The position numbers and the translations under genes are program-made. Source: Hyposmocoma kahamanoa (taxonomy: Eukaryota; Arthropoda; Insecta; Lepidoptera; Cosmopterigidae). Taken from it: 64,000 nucleotides of DNA. Below the pieces are notes generated by a model. The model did no database searches, was not told the DNA's origin, and was given only the letters and a program-made list of their open reading frames with translations. Where the stretch lies: NCBI RefSeq assembly GCF_003589595.1, contig NW_020654810.1, positions 16,451,113 to 16,515,112 on the forward strand, written 5' to 3'. Shown here piece by piece: positions 11,687-24,937 of the stretch; positions within the stretch are counted from its first letter, which is position 1, and each line of letters starts with the position of its first letter.

Positions 11687-14439
11687 TACATTATTTATCG
11701 TAATTAGATTGGCTTATCAGTATTTAATTATTTATTGATGCATTTGATTTAAATTTCTAAGTAATAATTACATTCATCTATTATCGTTAAACTCAAAATC
11801 CAAAAATGTATAGTAAATATTAATATGCAATAAAGGCGCATAATGTTCGACAACTGAGTTCGACATTATTTTTTATCGTGTATAGATTATATACAGAATA
11901 ACGTTTATGTCATATCTATGCACTCCACGCAATCATTGCTCTTGAATTATAACTGAAGTGGAAACTAGATAAAAATACGCTACTTAAGAGATTCTGATGC
12001 CAAAAATATTCTCCTGTAATTAACAATATTTGATAAAGTTATGCATTACGTTTTTTTATGTGCTGGCAACCTTGCACACCTTAATTTTACTCGAAAGTTG
12101 TTTTTTATACTATTACTAGTTGAAAAGATACTCGTTTATTATCAGTTGATGCATAGTTTAAAATACAATATTATTAATATTATTTTTGTTACAAAGTATA
12201 TAGTTTATAATTTGTAATAGAACATGTTCCGGTCTCGAATAACATTGTAATACAAAAAAAATATTATCATGCCTTGAAGATTATTATACTGCTTGACAAC
12301 TTTACCATGTCAGTCAGTCAAAGTGTTGGTGTGTTTGAAAAAAAAAATACACGCGATTTAGATCGGAAAAAAAATAGTTTCATTTCCAATGTATAACAAT
12401 CGCGAAAACCTAACAAAAGCAATATTTTTTTATAAAAAATTTTAGACTATATATACTTAATACATGGCGGTAATCACTATAGGTGCTTAATGAAACGACA
12501 ATGTAATCGATTCGTAGTATGACTAACTTAGAAAACGAAATGTCTACCTTTCTCTTTTTCGGCTAGGGGTTCTACGTAGAGTCCCTAATGTTAATCTCGT
12601 TGCTCTTATACCCATAGTATAAGGAATTCCCAAAAGTTGAGATCAAGTAATTGGTTTTGTTGCCTTGTACGTTATTGTTATTGCATACTGTAGAAAAATA
12701 CTAACCAAATCGGGAAAGACCTATTTGAAGACATATTTTTAAATAAAATATTACCTCTAAAATAAACGTAACAAAGCTCCACCAGTAAGAATGTACCCAC
12801 CACAACAATACATTTTTAATTTGAACTAAAAGATGTTATTCCTAGAACGTTACATCAACGTAACCGCTGCTATCTTTAAACCACTCGGTTATTATTTACA
12901 CTCGTCTGCTGCTTCCTTTAACTTTAACAGACTCTGTTACTGTCAGAAACATCTTTAACGGCAGTCGCGTAATGAGCATTGTGAGTGGACTGAGACTCCC
13001 GGCTTTTATTAATATTTCATATTACCGTCTAGTGCACTTGCGTTCGTTGTAAACGTTTGTACTTTACGAGTATGTATCGTGCAATATGTAAAGGACTAAT
13101 GGACTCGGCAGTTTCAATCCCCCCTCTGATTCTTTATGAATCGTTTATAACTTTACTTTTGAGTCAAGTAAATATGTAGGGGGCAAGAGTGGACCGAGAT
13201 AAAGAACCAACATAACAGACTCCACAACAATAGCTTACGAAATATGGAATATATAACGTAAGACAAAAGGTCCACGCAGCTCCTTAGAAATTAATAACGA
13301 CCAAAATAGAGGAAAACTATTTGAATCGAAATGGTTAATTCGGAATAGCCAGTTAGCGAAGAACATAAATAAGGCCAAGAATTCCACAGGATTATAACAC
13401 TATAACAGTACAAGGGAAGGGTCAAATACGAGGGAGCTCGCATAATCCCATCTCAAACGCAATAGTTCGTGTTCAATTACCAATAAACCTCTTCATAATA
13501 CAAGTAAATGAACTAAAGGAATATTCCAAATGATAATAATTACGCTTGCAATGACAATTCTAAGCATTGAGGTAACTATTGTTTATATCTTGAGCTTGAC
13601 AAAGCAATTTTTATTAAGTTATTAAAGTAACAACTTTACTCAATATTTTATTGATTCTAAATATTGTTGATAAAGATAATTATTACACGAATGTATTTAA
13701 ACTTAACGCAAATATAAAATTTGCTGTCCCCGTTTTTAACTGTACAAATATTCTGGGGATTCTTCTCATATTAAAAAATCTAGTCTTGCGTTAACGAATT
13801 TACCAGCAACGTAGCTCATTAAAACAATTAAGCGCGGCCGTGTTAAAGAGATCTCGTTGTGGAACTAGAACACCATTGTTCCCTAAATTTCACATTCATA
13901 TTAGACGGAAACTTCGTCTCGTGCTGATTTACGATCAACCCTCGAGCATCTAACAGCGAGATTATTTATTTGCTGCTTGTCTAACACTCAGCCGGAGCCG
14001 CACCGCACGCTGCAGCGTCGGTGCCGGAACAACACCGAAGCGCGGCGGTTTGTTTATGCTAAACAACCTGCAACCAAACTCGAACGCCGTACACTCAAAA
14101 ATGATTTGCATATTTAAATAAAGAAGCGCGACACCGCAACTTGTGCTAATCTGCCGACGGACCATAAACTTGTTAATTCTGATTACCCTAGGTCCGTGTC
14201 ATTATTTTTGTAGATAAATCACAGCGGTCGAGACGTGTCCCTTATTAATAACTCTGCGCGAAGCGAAAGAGTTAACGGCGTTCCGACACGATTGTTACTA
14301 AACCGACGGAATTTTAATTCGTCTCGGAGTTTATTAAGTGCGTAAAGTTTTAGCGGGGCCTCAACGCGAGCGGTAAATTAAGTGAATTTGCTCGTAGACT
14401 GGGGGGGAACCGTGGTACTTTCAATCTGATCACCCGCAT

Positions 14440-14480
14440 ATTAACAATTTTAATTGCTATTTGTTTCAGGTAAGCGACTA
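14440..14480 (+). promoter_or_regulatory. Candidate recursive splice site (juxtaposed 3'/5' splice sites)
   Basis: The sequence TATTTGTTTCAG|GTAAGC places an acceptor directly against a donor at 14469/14470. An AT-rich TTAAC, a possible branch point, lies about 27 bases upstream, with T-rich sequence between. Recursive splice points in long insect introns have this architecture: pyrimidine tract, YAG, then GTRAG. No coding exon is visible either side. A chance match or an unrelated exon border cannot be excluded. Confidence 0.4.
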
Positions 14481-17400
14481 CTTATTAACAACGCTGGTAA
14501 CATGGACTCAGTTTCTCAAAATCCAAGTATGTCTGTATTCAGACAGAGGTCCTGCATAAAAAGATAGGTAGTAAAATAAAGTGAAATGAGTGAGACCCAT
14601 AAAACTCTTTGCATACAATATTCAATCGAAAATCTTTTATTATACTGAGATTTCCACACTTTATTGATAAATTCGTACTATATCTCCAGTTTTATATCCT
14701 TAGCAAGGCAAATTTGTATTTTTTTTCACGTGATTCAGTTATAAATCTCGCGCTATGTACACGCTTCTTTAGGTTACGAATCTATTTTACGGCCGCACAC
14801 GCCGAAGGTTAACCAATAAAACCTTTTAACAACCGTAACTATTTCGTTATAAGTTCCGAGTACGCAATAAAAACGACGAAACAGAAATAAATCTGGAGGC
14901 ACAATGCTGCGCCGGGGAAGATCAGGAGCGTCTGCGGGGCACCACGGGTCCTCGCAAGAAATCAATCACAAGAGGGCGCGCGCCTTAATCGCCAATTTAA
15001 GTTTTTCCTTTCTTGATAGAACAAATTGATGGAAATAGTTGAACGTTAAATATTGCAATTCGTCGAGCTCGAGTATACAAACTTCCTCTTACGTGCGTTT
15101 ACGGCGAGCTAATAAATCTCGGCCGCTTTGTGTTCGCGTCTCCCTCAACATCTTCAGCCATAAACGGCACGTGCTGTATTTTTGTAACGACCTACAAGTG
15201 AAAAAACCGCGTAGAATGGCCTACTTGTCCTGTTTCGTTTTTGTTTCTTACAGTTAGTGGTATTGTTAAATACAACTAGAGTACAATACGATGATGTGGT
15301 AGAAGTTTCACCCGCAATACTTTTATATTTCCTTCGAAAACCCATCTCCGAATTAAAAATAAGCCATCATTCGCTTGTTTCTGCCGGGGACAAGCTTCAT
15401 TCCCGAAACTAACCCAAAGATAAATTATTCCAGCACATTTCTCATCACGATCCATTCTTTTCTCCGTCGACAAAGCGTCAGTGAATCCCTGGGACATATG
15501 AGCGTTCTTATCCACAAGATAAAATGAAGTCTGGTATCGCATAGACACTAAGCAACGTTACCATGCGCGAAAATGTATGTACATGCATGCCTGTCTGCCG
15601 TCGCGCAGTGTATGTAGTTTCTTGGTAGTTGTGTACTCGCGCAAAGCAGCATGAATCAGAGCTGATAAGCATAGCGCAGATTTGCAGGATCGCGCGACCG
15701 CGCGTTCGCTGCCAAGTTCTTGCACCCTTACATTTGCATGTTATGTACAACATCCATACGTTACTGTACTTTAATATTACTGTGCATATTTTTACGAGAG
15801 CTATATAAAGACGGGAAGTTCACGCAACATATTGCGTGTATGCCGTTATAGAAAAGGCCCACAGAGTGATTTGTTATTGTTATTGACTCATGTAATGCCC
15901 TGTTATTATGGATGTAAATGTCTAAAGAAGATCTAAGTTATGAATTAGTATGGTCAAATAGAAGGAGCGGTGAGTGCGGTGGCCGTGGTGGGAGAGAATA
16001 GGACGATAAATCAGTGTTTGTTGCGAGCGTAAACAACCGCAGCTCGCGTTGGTCCAATCATTACTCAAACAAAGCAGCCGAGTGCAGCAAAAAGTGAACT
16101 AATTGCGCTCTTGAAGGACAAGGGCCACTCCGTTCGCTCTGTCGCAAACGTACTTAGTCACGTTTAATAGTTTTTCTGTCTAGAAAGATTTACTCTAATA
16201 GCAGTGTCTCGTTTATAAATTATTTTTATTACACTCCAACGGTTCGTTATTTGTAAAGATGTTTTAAGTATTTATCTGAAGCTAGCACCTACATCACAAT
16301 ATTTCATTTTTCAAAATTCAGACAAATTGTCTAATACAAAGTGTGAGATAAGGAAATGAAATGAAAGCAGAACGGAGAGACAAGGAAAGTATAGGGAGAA
16401 AGTCTTGTGACAAAAACTTTAATAAATAAATTTTCAGAAACGAATTGCCAACTTTTTTTATTTGGCAAAAAGTTTTATTTTATCTCGCATTTTTCATGTA
16501 ACCTGCAAAAAGGTCTTTTTAAAAAATTGCCTCGTTTTGTGTAGAGAAAACTTGTTTGCAAATATTTTTGTAAAGTTAATTTCAAAAGAAAATTCCCTGG
16601 TAGCCAGCAAGAGTTTAAGTTTTGTTCACATTGTGCCGCCGTCGCTGAGCCGGAGTAAACACCTCACAACTTGCCCTTTCCTAAGTTCCAAGAAATTGAT
16701 TTTTAAACTGTGAACAAGTAAGGTATACAAAAAAAGAAACATGAAAAACTATTCTAACGCAAAGTTGGGAATGAAATTAGTTTTAAGCGACAAGTTCATT
16801 TCACTTTTTTACCGGCAAACCGGTTCTGCAATTGCTAGGAGATTCTTGTGGAAAGTTTCCCGCTGCAGATTTTGATTACACACGCTCCTTCAAGAAACTT
16901 CCTGCCGGATAGGAATATTAAATCTTATTTAAGTTAGACATCCGCGGCGGTTGGCGTTGTTATTTCGAATAAGGTGCTTTATAAACTCCGAGTGCAGTGT
17001 CGCTGAACTTGCTTTGAGAACATTTTAAGCTTACTCTTGGGTTCGAGTCGCCTCTTAACCGAATGTTACTTTTTCATACCCCGCCGCCTTGTCAATAAGT
17101 TGCTATCTACCTAACCACGCATCAACTTTCATCTGCTAACAATTTCACATTTTTACACAGATTTTACAACGACATCGTTAGAGTATATTTAGTGCTCTCA
17201 CTTCAAAATTTTATCCATGCCTAACATCCATTTCCTGATTTTGAAAACACCCGTTTAGGAGCCCGTTCCGCTCCGTTGAGATGAAATAGAGTACTGTACA
17301 ATATTCTGTATAATTTTAGGAACGCTTAAATTTTAATTGTGTAGTAAAAGTACGGTTATATAATCATTACGGGAACAATACGGCGGCAGCGAGCGAGCCG

Positions 17401-20400
17401 GGCGGCGTGGCGACTCGGCGTTACATGGTGCATTTGCCTAATTACAACTCAGTTCACTGATGTGACAATTCGTGATTACCAAAACGGTTATTTCGGGAGA
17501 TGTCTTTGGCTCAGACTTTACCATTGAAACCGTCATCCGTGCACGAAATAACGATATCACGTCTTATTTATACGATTTAACTTTCTAAGAAATACGTTAT
17601 TATTCAAAATGTTGTATTGAGAAAAAAACCACAGAGTAAATGTAAAAGGATAAACCGGCATCCCACTCAAATAATTTCTTTCAATCTCTTCAGGGCTCTT
17701 ACTTACTTATCTCATATTTCTAAAAGTTGTGTTTAACAAGTTATGAAGTTAATATAAGTCAGACGTACGGCTGGCTGGGAAAAGGAAGTCGAAAAATAGA
17801 GTTAGTGCAAAGGGGCGGGTGGAATCGATGAGTGGCGCCTCGCCGGCGGCGGTGAGGCCTCCGGGCTGTATTGTCGGTGTATTTTCGGAAACAGAAATCG
17901 CCTCACGACTTCTTCATTGCAGTCCTTGTCTTTAAGCGACAAGATGCCTCGGGACAATTCTGCTTCTCAGGCGAATTCACAAATACTGAAGTATTTTCCT
18001 AAAGAAATCCTTAAAAACTCAAAATACAGAGTGTTATTTATGACCTCAAACAGTTACAGTAACAAAAGTCCAATAGATCTTGATGCATCTATATATTCAA
18101 TGAAATCTGACTTTGCAAGTTAACTCACTCAACTAATCGCTACGTCAGAAATTCTCTAAGATCGAATTGACGTCGGAACTCTGGAACTATCTTGACTTAT
18201 ATTGAGATTCGAGAATACTATAATAAACACGTGGGACTTTTTGTCTTATACCGACTGTTGAAATTTCCGTAGAGAGTCAAAAGAAAATTAGAATCGAAGT
18301 ACTGTTACACAGCCACCGTAAACATCGAAGGAGCCCAATTCCGACGTTTTAATTTTATTAAACATCTCCCGGTACCCGAGATAAAGTAGATTTCTTTCGC
18401 TGCCAAGTAAGAATTTCGACTCGTATAATAATTTAGATTACGTAGCAAGCAGTGAGCGTTCATTATCGTTCTTTTGTACCTGATTTCGTCGAGATCTCAT
18501 TCGGATAGAGCGGCGGTCCGCGGCGCCGGCGCTCTCTTGAAATGGAAAGCGCGAAAATGAAATTATAAAGCCCCGCGATAAAAATAAATTAAATCGGATT
18601 TCGAGTTCCCGGTAGCCTGGGATGAGTAGCGTTTTGTAGTCTGCGAATTCTTTTCTCTTTTTTAATATTTATTTTAACAGTTGATTTGTGGTGTAATAAG
18701 AAAATTCTCACTTTATTTTTTTCTCCTTCCCTTTGGACTTATTTAACCTGGTTTTATGTTTTCGTACTTAGCACAATGTATTTTTTGGGCTTTTGTGACG
18801 TTACATCAAAATACGTCAGTATGTAGAGGTTTCTTAGGTCCTACACTGCGGCAAATCGTTCTGCATTCTCACCTGCGATTATTCAAATTAGGAAACGGTA
18901 CGACAAAGACGAATGGTACTAATATCGTTCGCTTCGCGATCGCCTGCGCGATAATACGCGCGGTACGTGCCCTACACACGCGCTACAGATCTCGTCCGAC
19001 GATAAACGCCGATTGATCCGTATGATAGGCTTTTTGCGTAAATACCTTACACGGGCTACCATTATGCAGCTCCGATACACTTTGTAGGTCACAATAAATC
19101 TTCGAACTGTGTTGAGCCTACAACATTTTTGGTCTATTACTGAAGAGTCGATATTACCTCAGCTTTAATTCAAATTTTTTCTGGACTGAATCGGCGTTCT
19201 ATGGCGCGAGTCGAGCGCCAGGAACACTGGCTTTATTTTATAATTTATTTTTTTAGAAACTAAATTAAAGCTATTTGCAAAATGTATATCGTATACTATA
19301 GGTACGTGTTGTATTTAGTTCAGTAGAAAATAAAATGTAAAGTACCTATTGAAGACAGCGGTTTTCTTGTAAAATTTCGAGGTAAGTTTGTGTTTTTTTT
19401 CTATCTCTCAATTTTACTATATATGATTAATTCAACAGTTTCGCTGTTATGCGGAATCAAACAAAGCCATTTGAGGTTATATTGATGTTATACATACCGG
19501 CTGTTATGTTTACCTAACGGTTTAAAAGAATATTAATACTTATTCCGTACATTAAATGCCGCGAAATATTTACTTATTAAATTTTAAATTTTTTACTCAA
19601 AAAAGTGTTTCCAACTACCTACGTGACACAAAACAGAGGTTTTCCATCGTAAATTTTTATTTTCCTTTTCCTGGATGCTTTGTAGCTCGGATGTAAAACA
19701 ATGTAATTTATGTTTTTATTGATCATTCAATGTCCAGTAAATCGGGTCTGCTCTCCCCAGGGCCGTTTTAAGTGAACCGACCCTACTTAATAGTCTTCCT
19801 CTAGGAGCAAGGGTCAACTCTGCGACACTAGATACTTTTGTTAAGGTTTTGTGTCCCTAATGTATTGTAATAGGGACTTTAAACCTTGTATTTGAACATT
19901 TTATTACTAAAACTTAAAGAGTTTTTCATTCTAAACTCCTTTAGCTTATACCCTGGAACAACATATCCGTTGATATAAACATAATGTTAGCTTGTATAAA
20001 ACTAAAGTATTGTACCAACAGCAATCCGTATCTTATTCCCTAACACTTAAGTTTTAAAATGAGATGAATTGCTGGAAATTCCAGCCATAAGTCTATAAAA
20101 TCTCCATCCCGACTCGTTTAATGCTATCCAGGTTTAAGAGCCCATATCGTTTAAGCGACATCCAAGATTCCGATGCGAATTCCCACAATCGCAGCTGTTA
20201 AGAATAAGAAGCTGCTAAAAACTTAAAATTGAAGTGAGAAAGAACACGCTATGGAAATTTTTCGCCTCAGTAATTTTATTTAAACAACAAACGATATTTA
20301 TACGGCGAACGTCTAAGGAGTGAAATTTCCTTGCCTGCACATTTATTCCCTGGACACTATAACTTAGGCTTTTCCAAAGCGAGAGCGAATAGATATTACA

Positions 20401-20550
20401 TAGATGTGCACGCGCATCGTGGACCCCATCGTCACTTTCTATCAGGTGTGATTTAGGTGAAAGGCACACTTATTTTTTTATAAAAAAACAAACTAACACA
20501 GACGTCAATTGAGCCTAAAGATTTTTCGTCAATTTCTACGATAGAGCAAA

Positions 20551-20685
20551 ATGGACAACATAAATCCAGGAAGTTCTACTTCTCAGTTTGACTTTGACAC
20601 TAATTTGTTATTGGAGAAGCAGAAATTGACTTCGGTCCGTAGCGGAACAAACCGTGCATCTACTACCTTGGTATCCCGTTTGTGA
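20551..20685 (+). CDS. Possible 44-residue small open reading frame
   Basis: ATG in a fair insect start context (GCAAAATGG), then 44 codons to TGA. The product begins MDNINPGSSTSQFDFDTN and is polar, Ser/Thr-rich and without a signal peptide or membrane segment. No family was recognised. In 64 kb an open frame this long is expected by chance, so this is only a candidate, kept because of its start context and its position in the repeat-poor tract. Confidence 0.15.
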   Translation: MDNINPGSSTSQFDFDTNLLLEKQKLTSVRSGTNRASTTLVSRL

Positions 20686-21044
20686 TCATTTCCACCACAT
20701 GTACACCTAGAAGTGTGTCTAAGGAGCGACATGTGAACACAAAAGTGCATTACGAAATTGCAGCGCGCTTTAGTCAGACAGCTGAGTAATTTTCTCGAAA
20801 ATGACGGGCGGAGTAATTTCGCGCGATAAGAGATGTACGAATATGAGTATGTATTTTCGTATTCGATTTTGCGGTTATAAGAGAACTTCGTAGTTGGTAA
20901 ACTGTAAGATACTTACGTGAAGTACCTGTCAAACTGTATGTTTATTGTATCGCAAAACTTCGTTTAAAACTTAGTACTTCCATTATTTTGAGTACGAAAT
21001 GCAAACGATAAGTACTAAATGAAATTGTATGTCACCGTTGTCTG

Positions 21045-21450
21045 TGTCGCCGTATCTAAGCTGGGTGACATTTATGGAAAGGGTTTAGGTCATAGTCCAC
21101 CATACTGGCCTCATGAATTAATAATTTGGAAGAGAGCCTGGAGATTCGTAACACGGGTTTTTTCCTAGTGCAAACTTCAGCTCTCTTAAAGGAATCTTTT
21201 AAAAGTTATTGTACCACACCCGTTGTACTTTTGTGGAGAGTAATAAGTATTTCTGCATTTAAATAAATTGTGATTCTTCGAGATGCAAGTTTACCGTAAG
21301 CGATACTTGTTACTACATATTCAAAAATGTATGTAACTTAAAGATTAAATTTATATGTACATGCCGTAACAGGTATTCGAACCGTCAAACTCTCAATCGA
21401 GAAGCAACCGTTCCCCCACTGGGCCGCCTCCGGTTTCCCGAATGCCTCAT
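21045..21450 (-). repeat. SINE6 copy with tRNA-like head
   Basis: Minus-strand order: tRNA-like head (GGCGGCCCAGTGGGGGAACG, then B-box-like GACGGTTCGAATACC), a body, and the landmark GGTGGACTATGACCTAAACC near 21090. This layout is that of a widespread lepidopteran SINE type whose 3' part carries 'gtggactatggcctaaacc'. The body is strongly diverged and the ends are approximate. Confidence 0.6.
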
Positions 21451-22174
21451 AAAAGGCAAATCCCTTACTATTACTGGCTAAAATGTAACGATTTTACTAT
21501 GGGATTTTTATTTCTTTTTTACTGTCGATTTCAAATCAGTTGTTATAAATATAAATCTAAATACACAAGACAATTACATAGAAAGTAAAATGTTAACTGC
21601 GCTTCATTTAAAAATTCTCTTCGAGACCCCAATTCCAAATTTAGCCCACGAAGTATACACGGCCGGGTTGCGTTTCTAAGAAGGCGTGCTCTCTTTAATC
21701 TCGTCACAAAAGCCTTACCTGATTCAGCGAGGCCACGAGCACTCTTCCGCGGCACAAACGTGGAGGAATGAAGCGGAAGAGTGCCCGGCACTCTGAATTA
21801 CTTCCTAATGAAAAGAGCCTAGGAGTGGGTAGGAGTGGGACAGAAGAGTGAGTTCGTCACGCGGCCGCTAACGAACGCGGTAGTCCACTCGAGCCGGTCG
21901 AGTGTTCGCTTGACGTACAAATCTTGTAGAAGCTTATTAGCGAACGTGTTCGTCGTGCCATCTGGAGGAAATGCTGGCTTTTAATGGCGGAAAAAATGCT
22001 AACTTTAAAAATACAATGCTATAAATTGTTCGTAGACATCTAACGTCGAGAATATGCTGATCAATGGCTTGAAGAATACCCTAATTTATATATATGATCT
22101 CTTCTTTTTCCAATAATTGGTGGTGTTTAACACATTTGAGTATGTAAAGGGTTGGGTAGAGTATGTAAAATGTA
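21451..22174. other. Unannotated stretch
   Basis: No named repeat. An 82-codon minus-strand open frame (21543-21791) has no recognisable motif and coincides with a slightly GC-richer patch. Confidence 0.4.
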
Positions 22175-22374
22175 GGTCCGTGGCGAATGGTGACCATTCT
22201 GGTCTGCCACGCAAAGGTCCCTGTTTCGAAACCCGGGCCGGGAGAAAATTTGTTGACCTACATTTATTTCTATCGTGAGTTTGAGTATAATTTGTGGTTG
22301 TCAATGGGTATGGCCATGGCATACGCGATACAGGGTTTCCCTAGTGTGGGACTATGTGTGCGTGAAAAAAAAAT
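22175..22374 (+). repeat. SINE3 copy a, tRNA-like head
   Basis: A tRNA-like head (TCCGTGGCGAATGGTGACC, then TTTCGAAACCCGGGCCGGGA) is followed by the family body (ACCTACATTTATTTCTATC, TTTGTGGTTGTC, CCATGGC, CAGGGTTTCCCTAGTG) and ends at GTGTGCGTG plus an A-run. Three more copies are at 42629, 56229 and 57604. Confidence 0.8.
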
Positions 22375-22755
22375 ATCATGGTAAGTAATTACATAAACTT
22401 ATTAAATATGATTGAGAATTATAATTAAAAAAATACTCGTAATAATTCAACATCCATTATACATGTGTACGAAATAAAATACTAACTCATTTAACAGACT
22501 TTGTTACTCTCGTAACTGATTTCGATGGCATATATACGACGGGTTCCCCTGCATTAAAGACAAGCGGACAATTTTAATCCGCGCTTAGCATGCGAATTAC
22601 ACCTTATAATCTCATTCCATGATGATGCAATAATCACAAAAAATGTTCTCCGTTTTTTATAACACGTCCGACAGTAAATAGACGTACATTAATTTAAAAG
22701 AGGAAGCTATTTTATGTACATTTTATAATAATTTTTATATTTTGAAATATTTTTA

Positions 22756-23052
22756 TAGTAGTAGAGCTCCTTGAGAGTTCGTCCAGGATAGTACTGCCAC
22801 CTTATCTATTTCTACCGCCAAGCTGTAATGACAGCATTGCTGTGTTCCGGTTTTGAAGGATAAGGGTGGTGGTGAAATTACATGCACATGAGGCTTGTCA
22901 AATTATGTCTCAAGGTAACGGGCGCAGTGGTAGTGTCCCTCAGATTTTTGCAATTTAAAGCTCTGAACGACACTGTAACTGTTAAGGACAGGCATGTAGC
23001 TTACCATCAGGCGCACGACTTGTTCGTACCGTCACTTGATGTTACAAAAAAA
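22756..23052 (+). repeat. SINE1 copy D
   Basis: Near-complete: TAGTAGTAGAGCTCC start, GTTCGTCCAGG, TGGTGAAATTAC, GCAATTTAAAGCTCTGA, CTTACCATCAGGCGCACGAC, and a TTACAAAAAAA 3' end. Confidence 0.88.
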
Positions 23053-23949
23053 TGTCATGAGCAAGATTTTTAAAAATATATTAGTATCCTCAAAAACATT
23101 TATGTCCACTTACACCAAAATTAACTATTAAACCAGTCCTTATTGATAAGACAATTTTAAAACAATATATTAAGAGCGTTTTGAATTTCAAGCATTGGTT
23201 TGAGACGTATTTAAGTTTAGTGCAACTGGACAAGAGTTAGCTTTTTGCTTTATCAGGTATCGTTTACAATGAAAATTTTAATTTCACTTTACTGTAGCGA
23301 GACGCACAACCTTCAACAGCTTAGTCTTCTTCTCAAATGAAATAGTGTTATGCCACAGTCCACTACCTTTTCGAAGTAAGTTAATGTCACTTGTTGCAAA
23401 TAGATGGGACAGTGGCCTATTAAGGCATTGGTCCTCTCTTCATTTAAGTTTGCGTACTAACATAATTTTTTTTTTTTTGTAATATTAACACTTTTATGGA
23501 TCTATTGTTGCCTGATATAATGCGTTTTGTTTTATTTTATTTCTTTATTTCTTTTTTAATCGAAAAGTTGAATAAAAATTTTTCAAATCCTACTCTGATA
23601 CATACATACTAAACATGCCTCTCATGCCTCCGATTTTTACTCCAATTTGTTTACTGTATCTGCAATCTGGCCATAGAATTGTCTCCCTGAACTTACTTAA
23701 GGTACATTTCCTTAACCACTATGTCTGGTTGTTTCTCGCCATTCCCTTCATTTCTTTCCCTTTTGCATAGTGTTATAATATTCCTTTGTATATTTATTTT
23801 TATTACTATTTATTGTATATTTTATTTTCCTGCAAATGTATATAAGTACTCTTATTATTATATATTATTATCTATAGGTATGTACACATTATAATAGTGT
23901 ATGTATCTATTATTATTATTTGTATATTTACTTAAATATTATAAAGGCC
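23053..23949. other. Unannotated AT-rich stretch
   Basis: Includes T-rich and TA-rich low-complexity tracts (23466-23480 and 23780-23940). The right half may be the 3' UTR of the LINE tail that follows, but I cannot set a boundary. Confidence 0.4.
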
Positions 23950-24112
23950 TGAAATTCTTTTTCTAAGATTGTCCTATAGAAATAGCTACTTAGCAATAAG
24001 GCGTCCTGTTGTACATTAGCTTACTCTATGTTACTGAAATTACTGTTTCGTGTTACATTATAATTTTTAATATACAATAAATAATATTTCATTCATTCAT
24101 TCGTTCAAATGT
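23950..24112 (+). repeat. LINE 3' end with ATTC-repeat tail
   Basis: Contains AGAAATAGCTACTTAGCAAT and AAGGCGTCC, then an AT-rich segment, ACAATAAATAATA and a tail of ATTCATTCATTC. I recognise 'gct-acttagc-ataaggc-gcc' followed by a polyadenylation signal and short tandem tail as the 3' terminus of a common lepidopteran non-LTR retrotransposon. A related tail in reverse orientation is at 49062. Confidence 0.6.
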
Positions 24113-24420
24113 TTTCGTTCTCAATGAAAACAAATGAATATCTATTTAATCTAATTATAATTTCAACGTCAGTTGCTGCCTTGTAAATAAAACGTGCTCA
24201 GTTCCACCGAACTAAGGAAATAAACATCGTCTCGTACCATTAAGCAATTCAGTGGTAATATTCGATTTAGCTCTTGTGAAAACAAAATTCGGAGCTATGA
24301 AGTTTGACGCAATTTTACGCCTTTATTCAAACGACGCCCGAATTGCTTAAGGCCATTAATTTTTTATGGCACCAACCTGCGTGTTAGACATTGATAATAC
24401 GATTGCCCTCTGAAAAAACT

Positions 24421-24681
24421 CTTAATGATAAACATTTGCTATTTTACTATTATGTAACACATAATATGTGCCAGGCAGGCATCCACAACAATTGCCGGGT
24501 CGCAAAGTAGGGAATTCCCTATACCACATACCAGAACAAGGAATTCTGGCGCACTTCCCAGAACACCTAGGCCAGAGCCAATTTAATAAGTTCATTATCC
24601 AAATTAATCTTACCGGGAATCGAACCTGGGACCTTCGCATCTAGAGCTCACTATGTAAACCATTAGGCCACCGTGGTCGTC
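24421..24681 (-). repeat. SINE4, tRNA-like head
   Basis: Minus strand: GACGACCACGGTGGCC, TAATGGTTTACATAGTGAGC and B-box GGTCCCAGGTTCGATTCCCG in tRNA-like order, followed by a non-tRNA body (TGCGCCAGAATTCC, GGTATAGGGAATTCCC). It is the only copy I found in this window. The 3' boundary (left end) is a guess. Confidence 0.65.
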
Positions 24682-24785
24682 AAAATTTATTTTATTGACT
24701 ATCACGATATTGTTACTGTAATGATATTTTTGTGAAAATACTCTATGTTATTATTGATGTAAAAATCTAACAAATACAATTTTTA

Positions 24786-24937
24786 TTTATGATACCGGGA
24801 CGACTAAGTCGGGCGCCAGGTGGTAAGCAGCAGTTGCAATACCACTCAGAGCTTTAAATCGCAACTATTTAAAACCTAAATTAGCAAGTCGCATGTGCCT
24901 GTAATTTAACCAGCACCAAGGAGCTCTATTGCCACTA
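24786..24937 (-). repeat. SINE1 copy E, internally deleted
   Basis: Carries both ends of the family in minus orientation (GACTAAGTCGGGCGCCAGG at the 3' side, AAGGAGCTCTATTGCCACTA at the 5' side) but only about 150 bp in all; the middle is missing roughly half of its length. Confidence 0.7.

Larger units (their letters stand above)
11687..21044. other. Repeat-poor 9.4-kb tract
   Basis: No SINE, LINE, mariner or hairpin repeat of the kinds found elsewhere in the window is recognisable here, although the flanks carry several. Composition is mixed: AT-rich until about 13.7 kb, then with more CpG-containing patches (13.95-14.35, 15.95-16.15, 17.38-17.42, 17.8-17.9 and 18.5-18.6 kb). There are no convincing coding exons. 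A fused acceptor/donor motif lies at 14469/14470 and a 44-codon open frame at 20551. Confidence 0.55.

Noticed and set aside
18860..18885. Minus-strand AATCGCAG|GTGAGA
   Set aside because: No pyrimidine tract upstream, so acceptor half is unconvincing.
19370..19392. TTTCGAG|GTAAGTTTG as a splice site
   Set aside because: The donor half is perfect but the preceding GAG and purine-containing tract make a poor acceptor; no exon recognised upstream.
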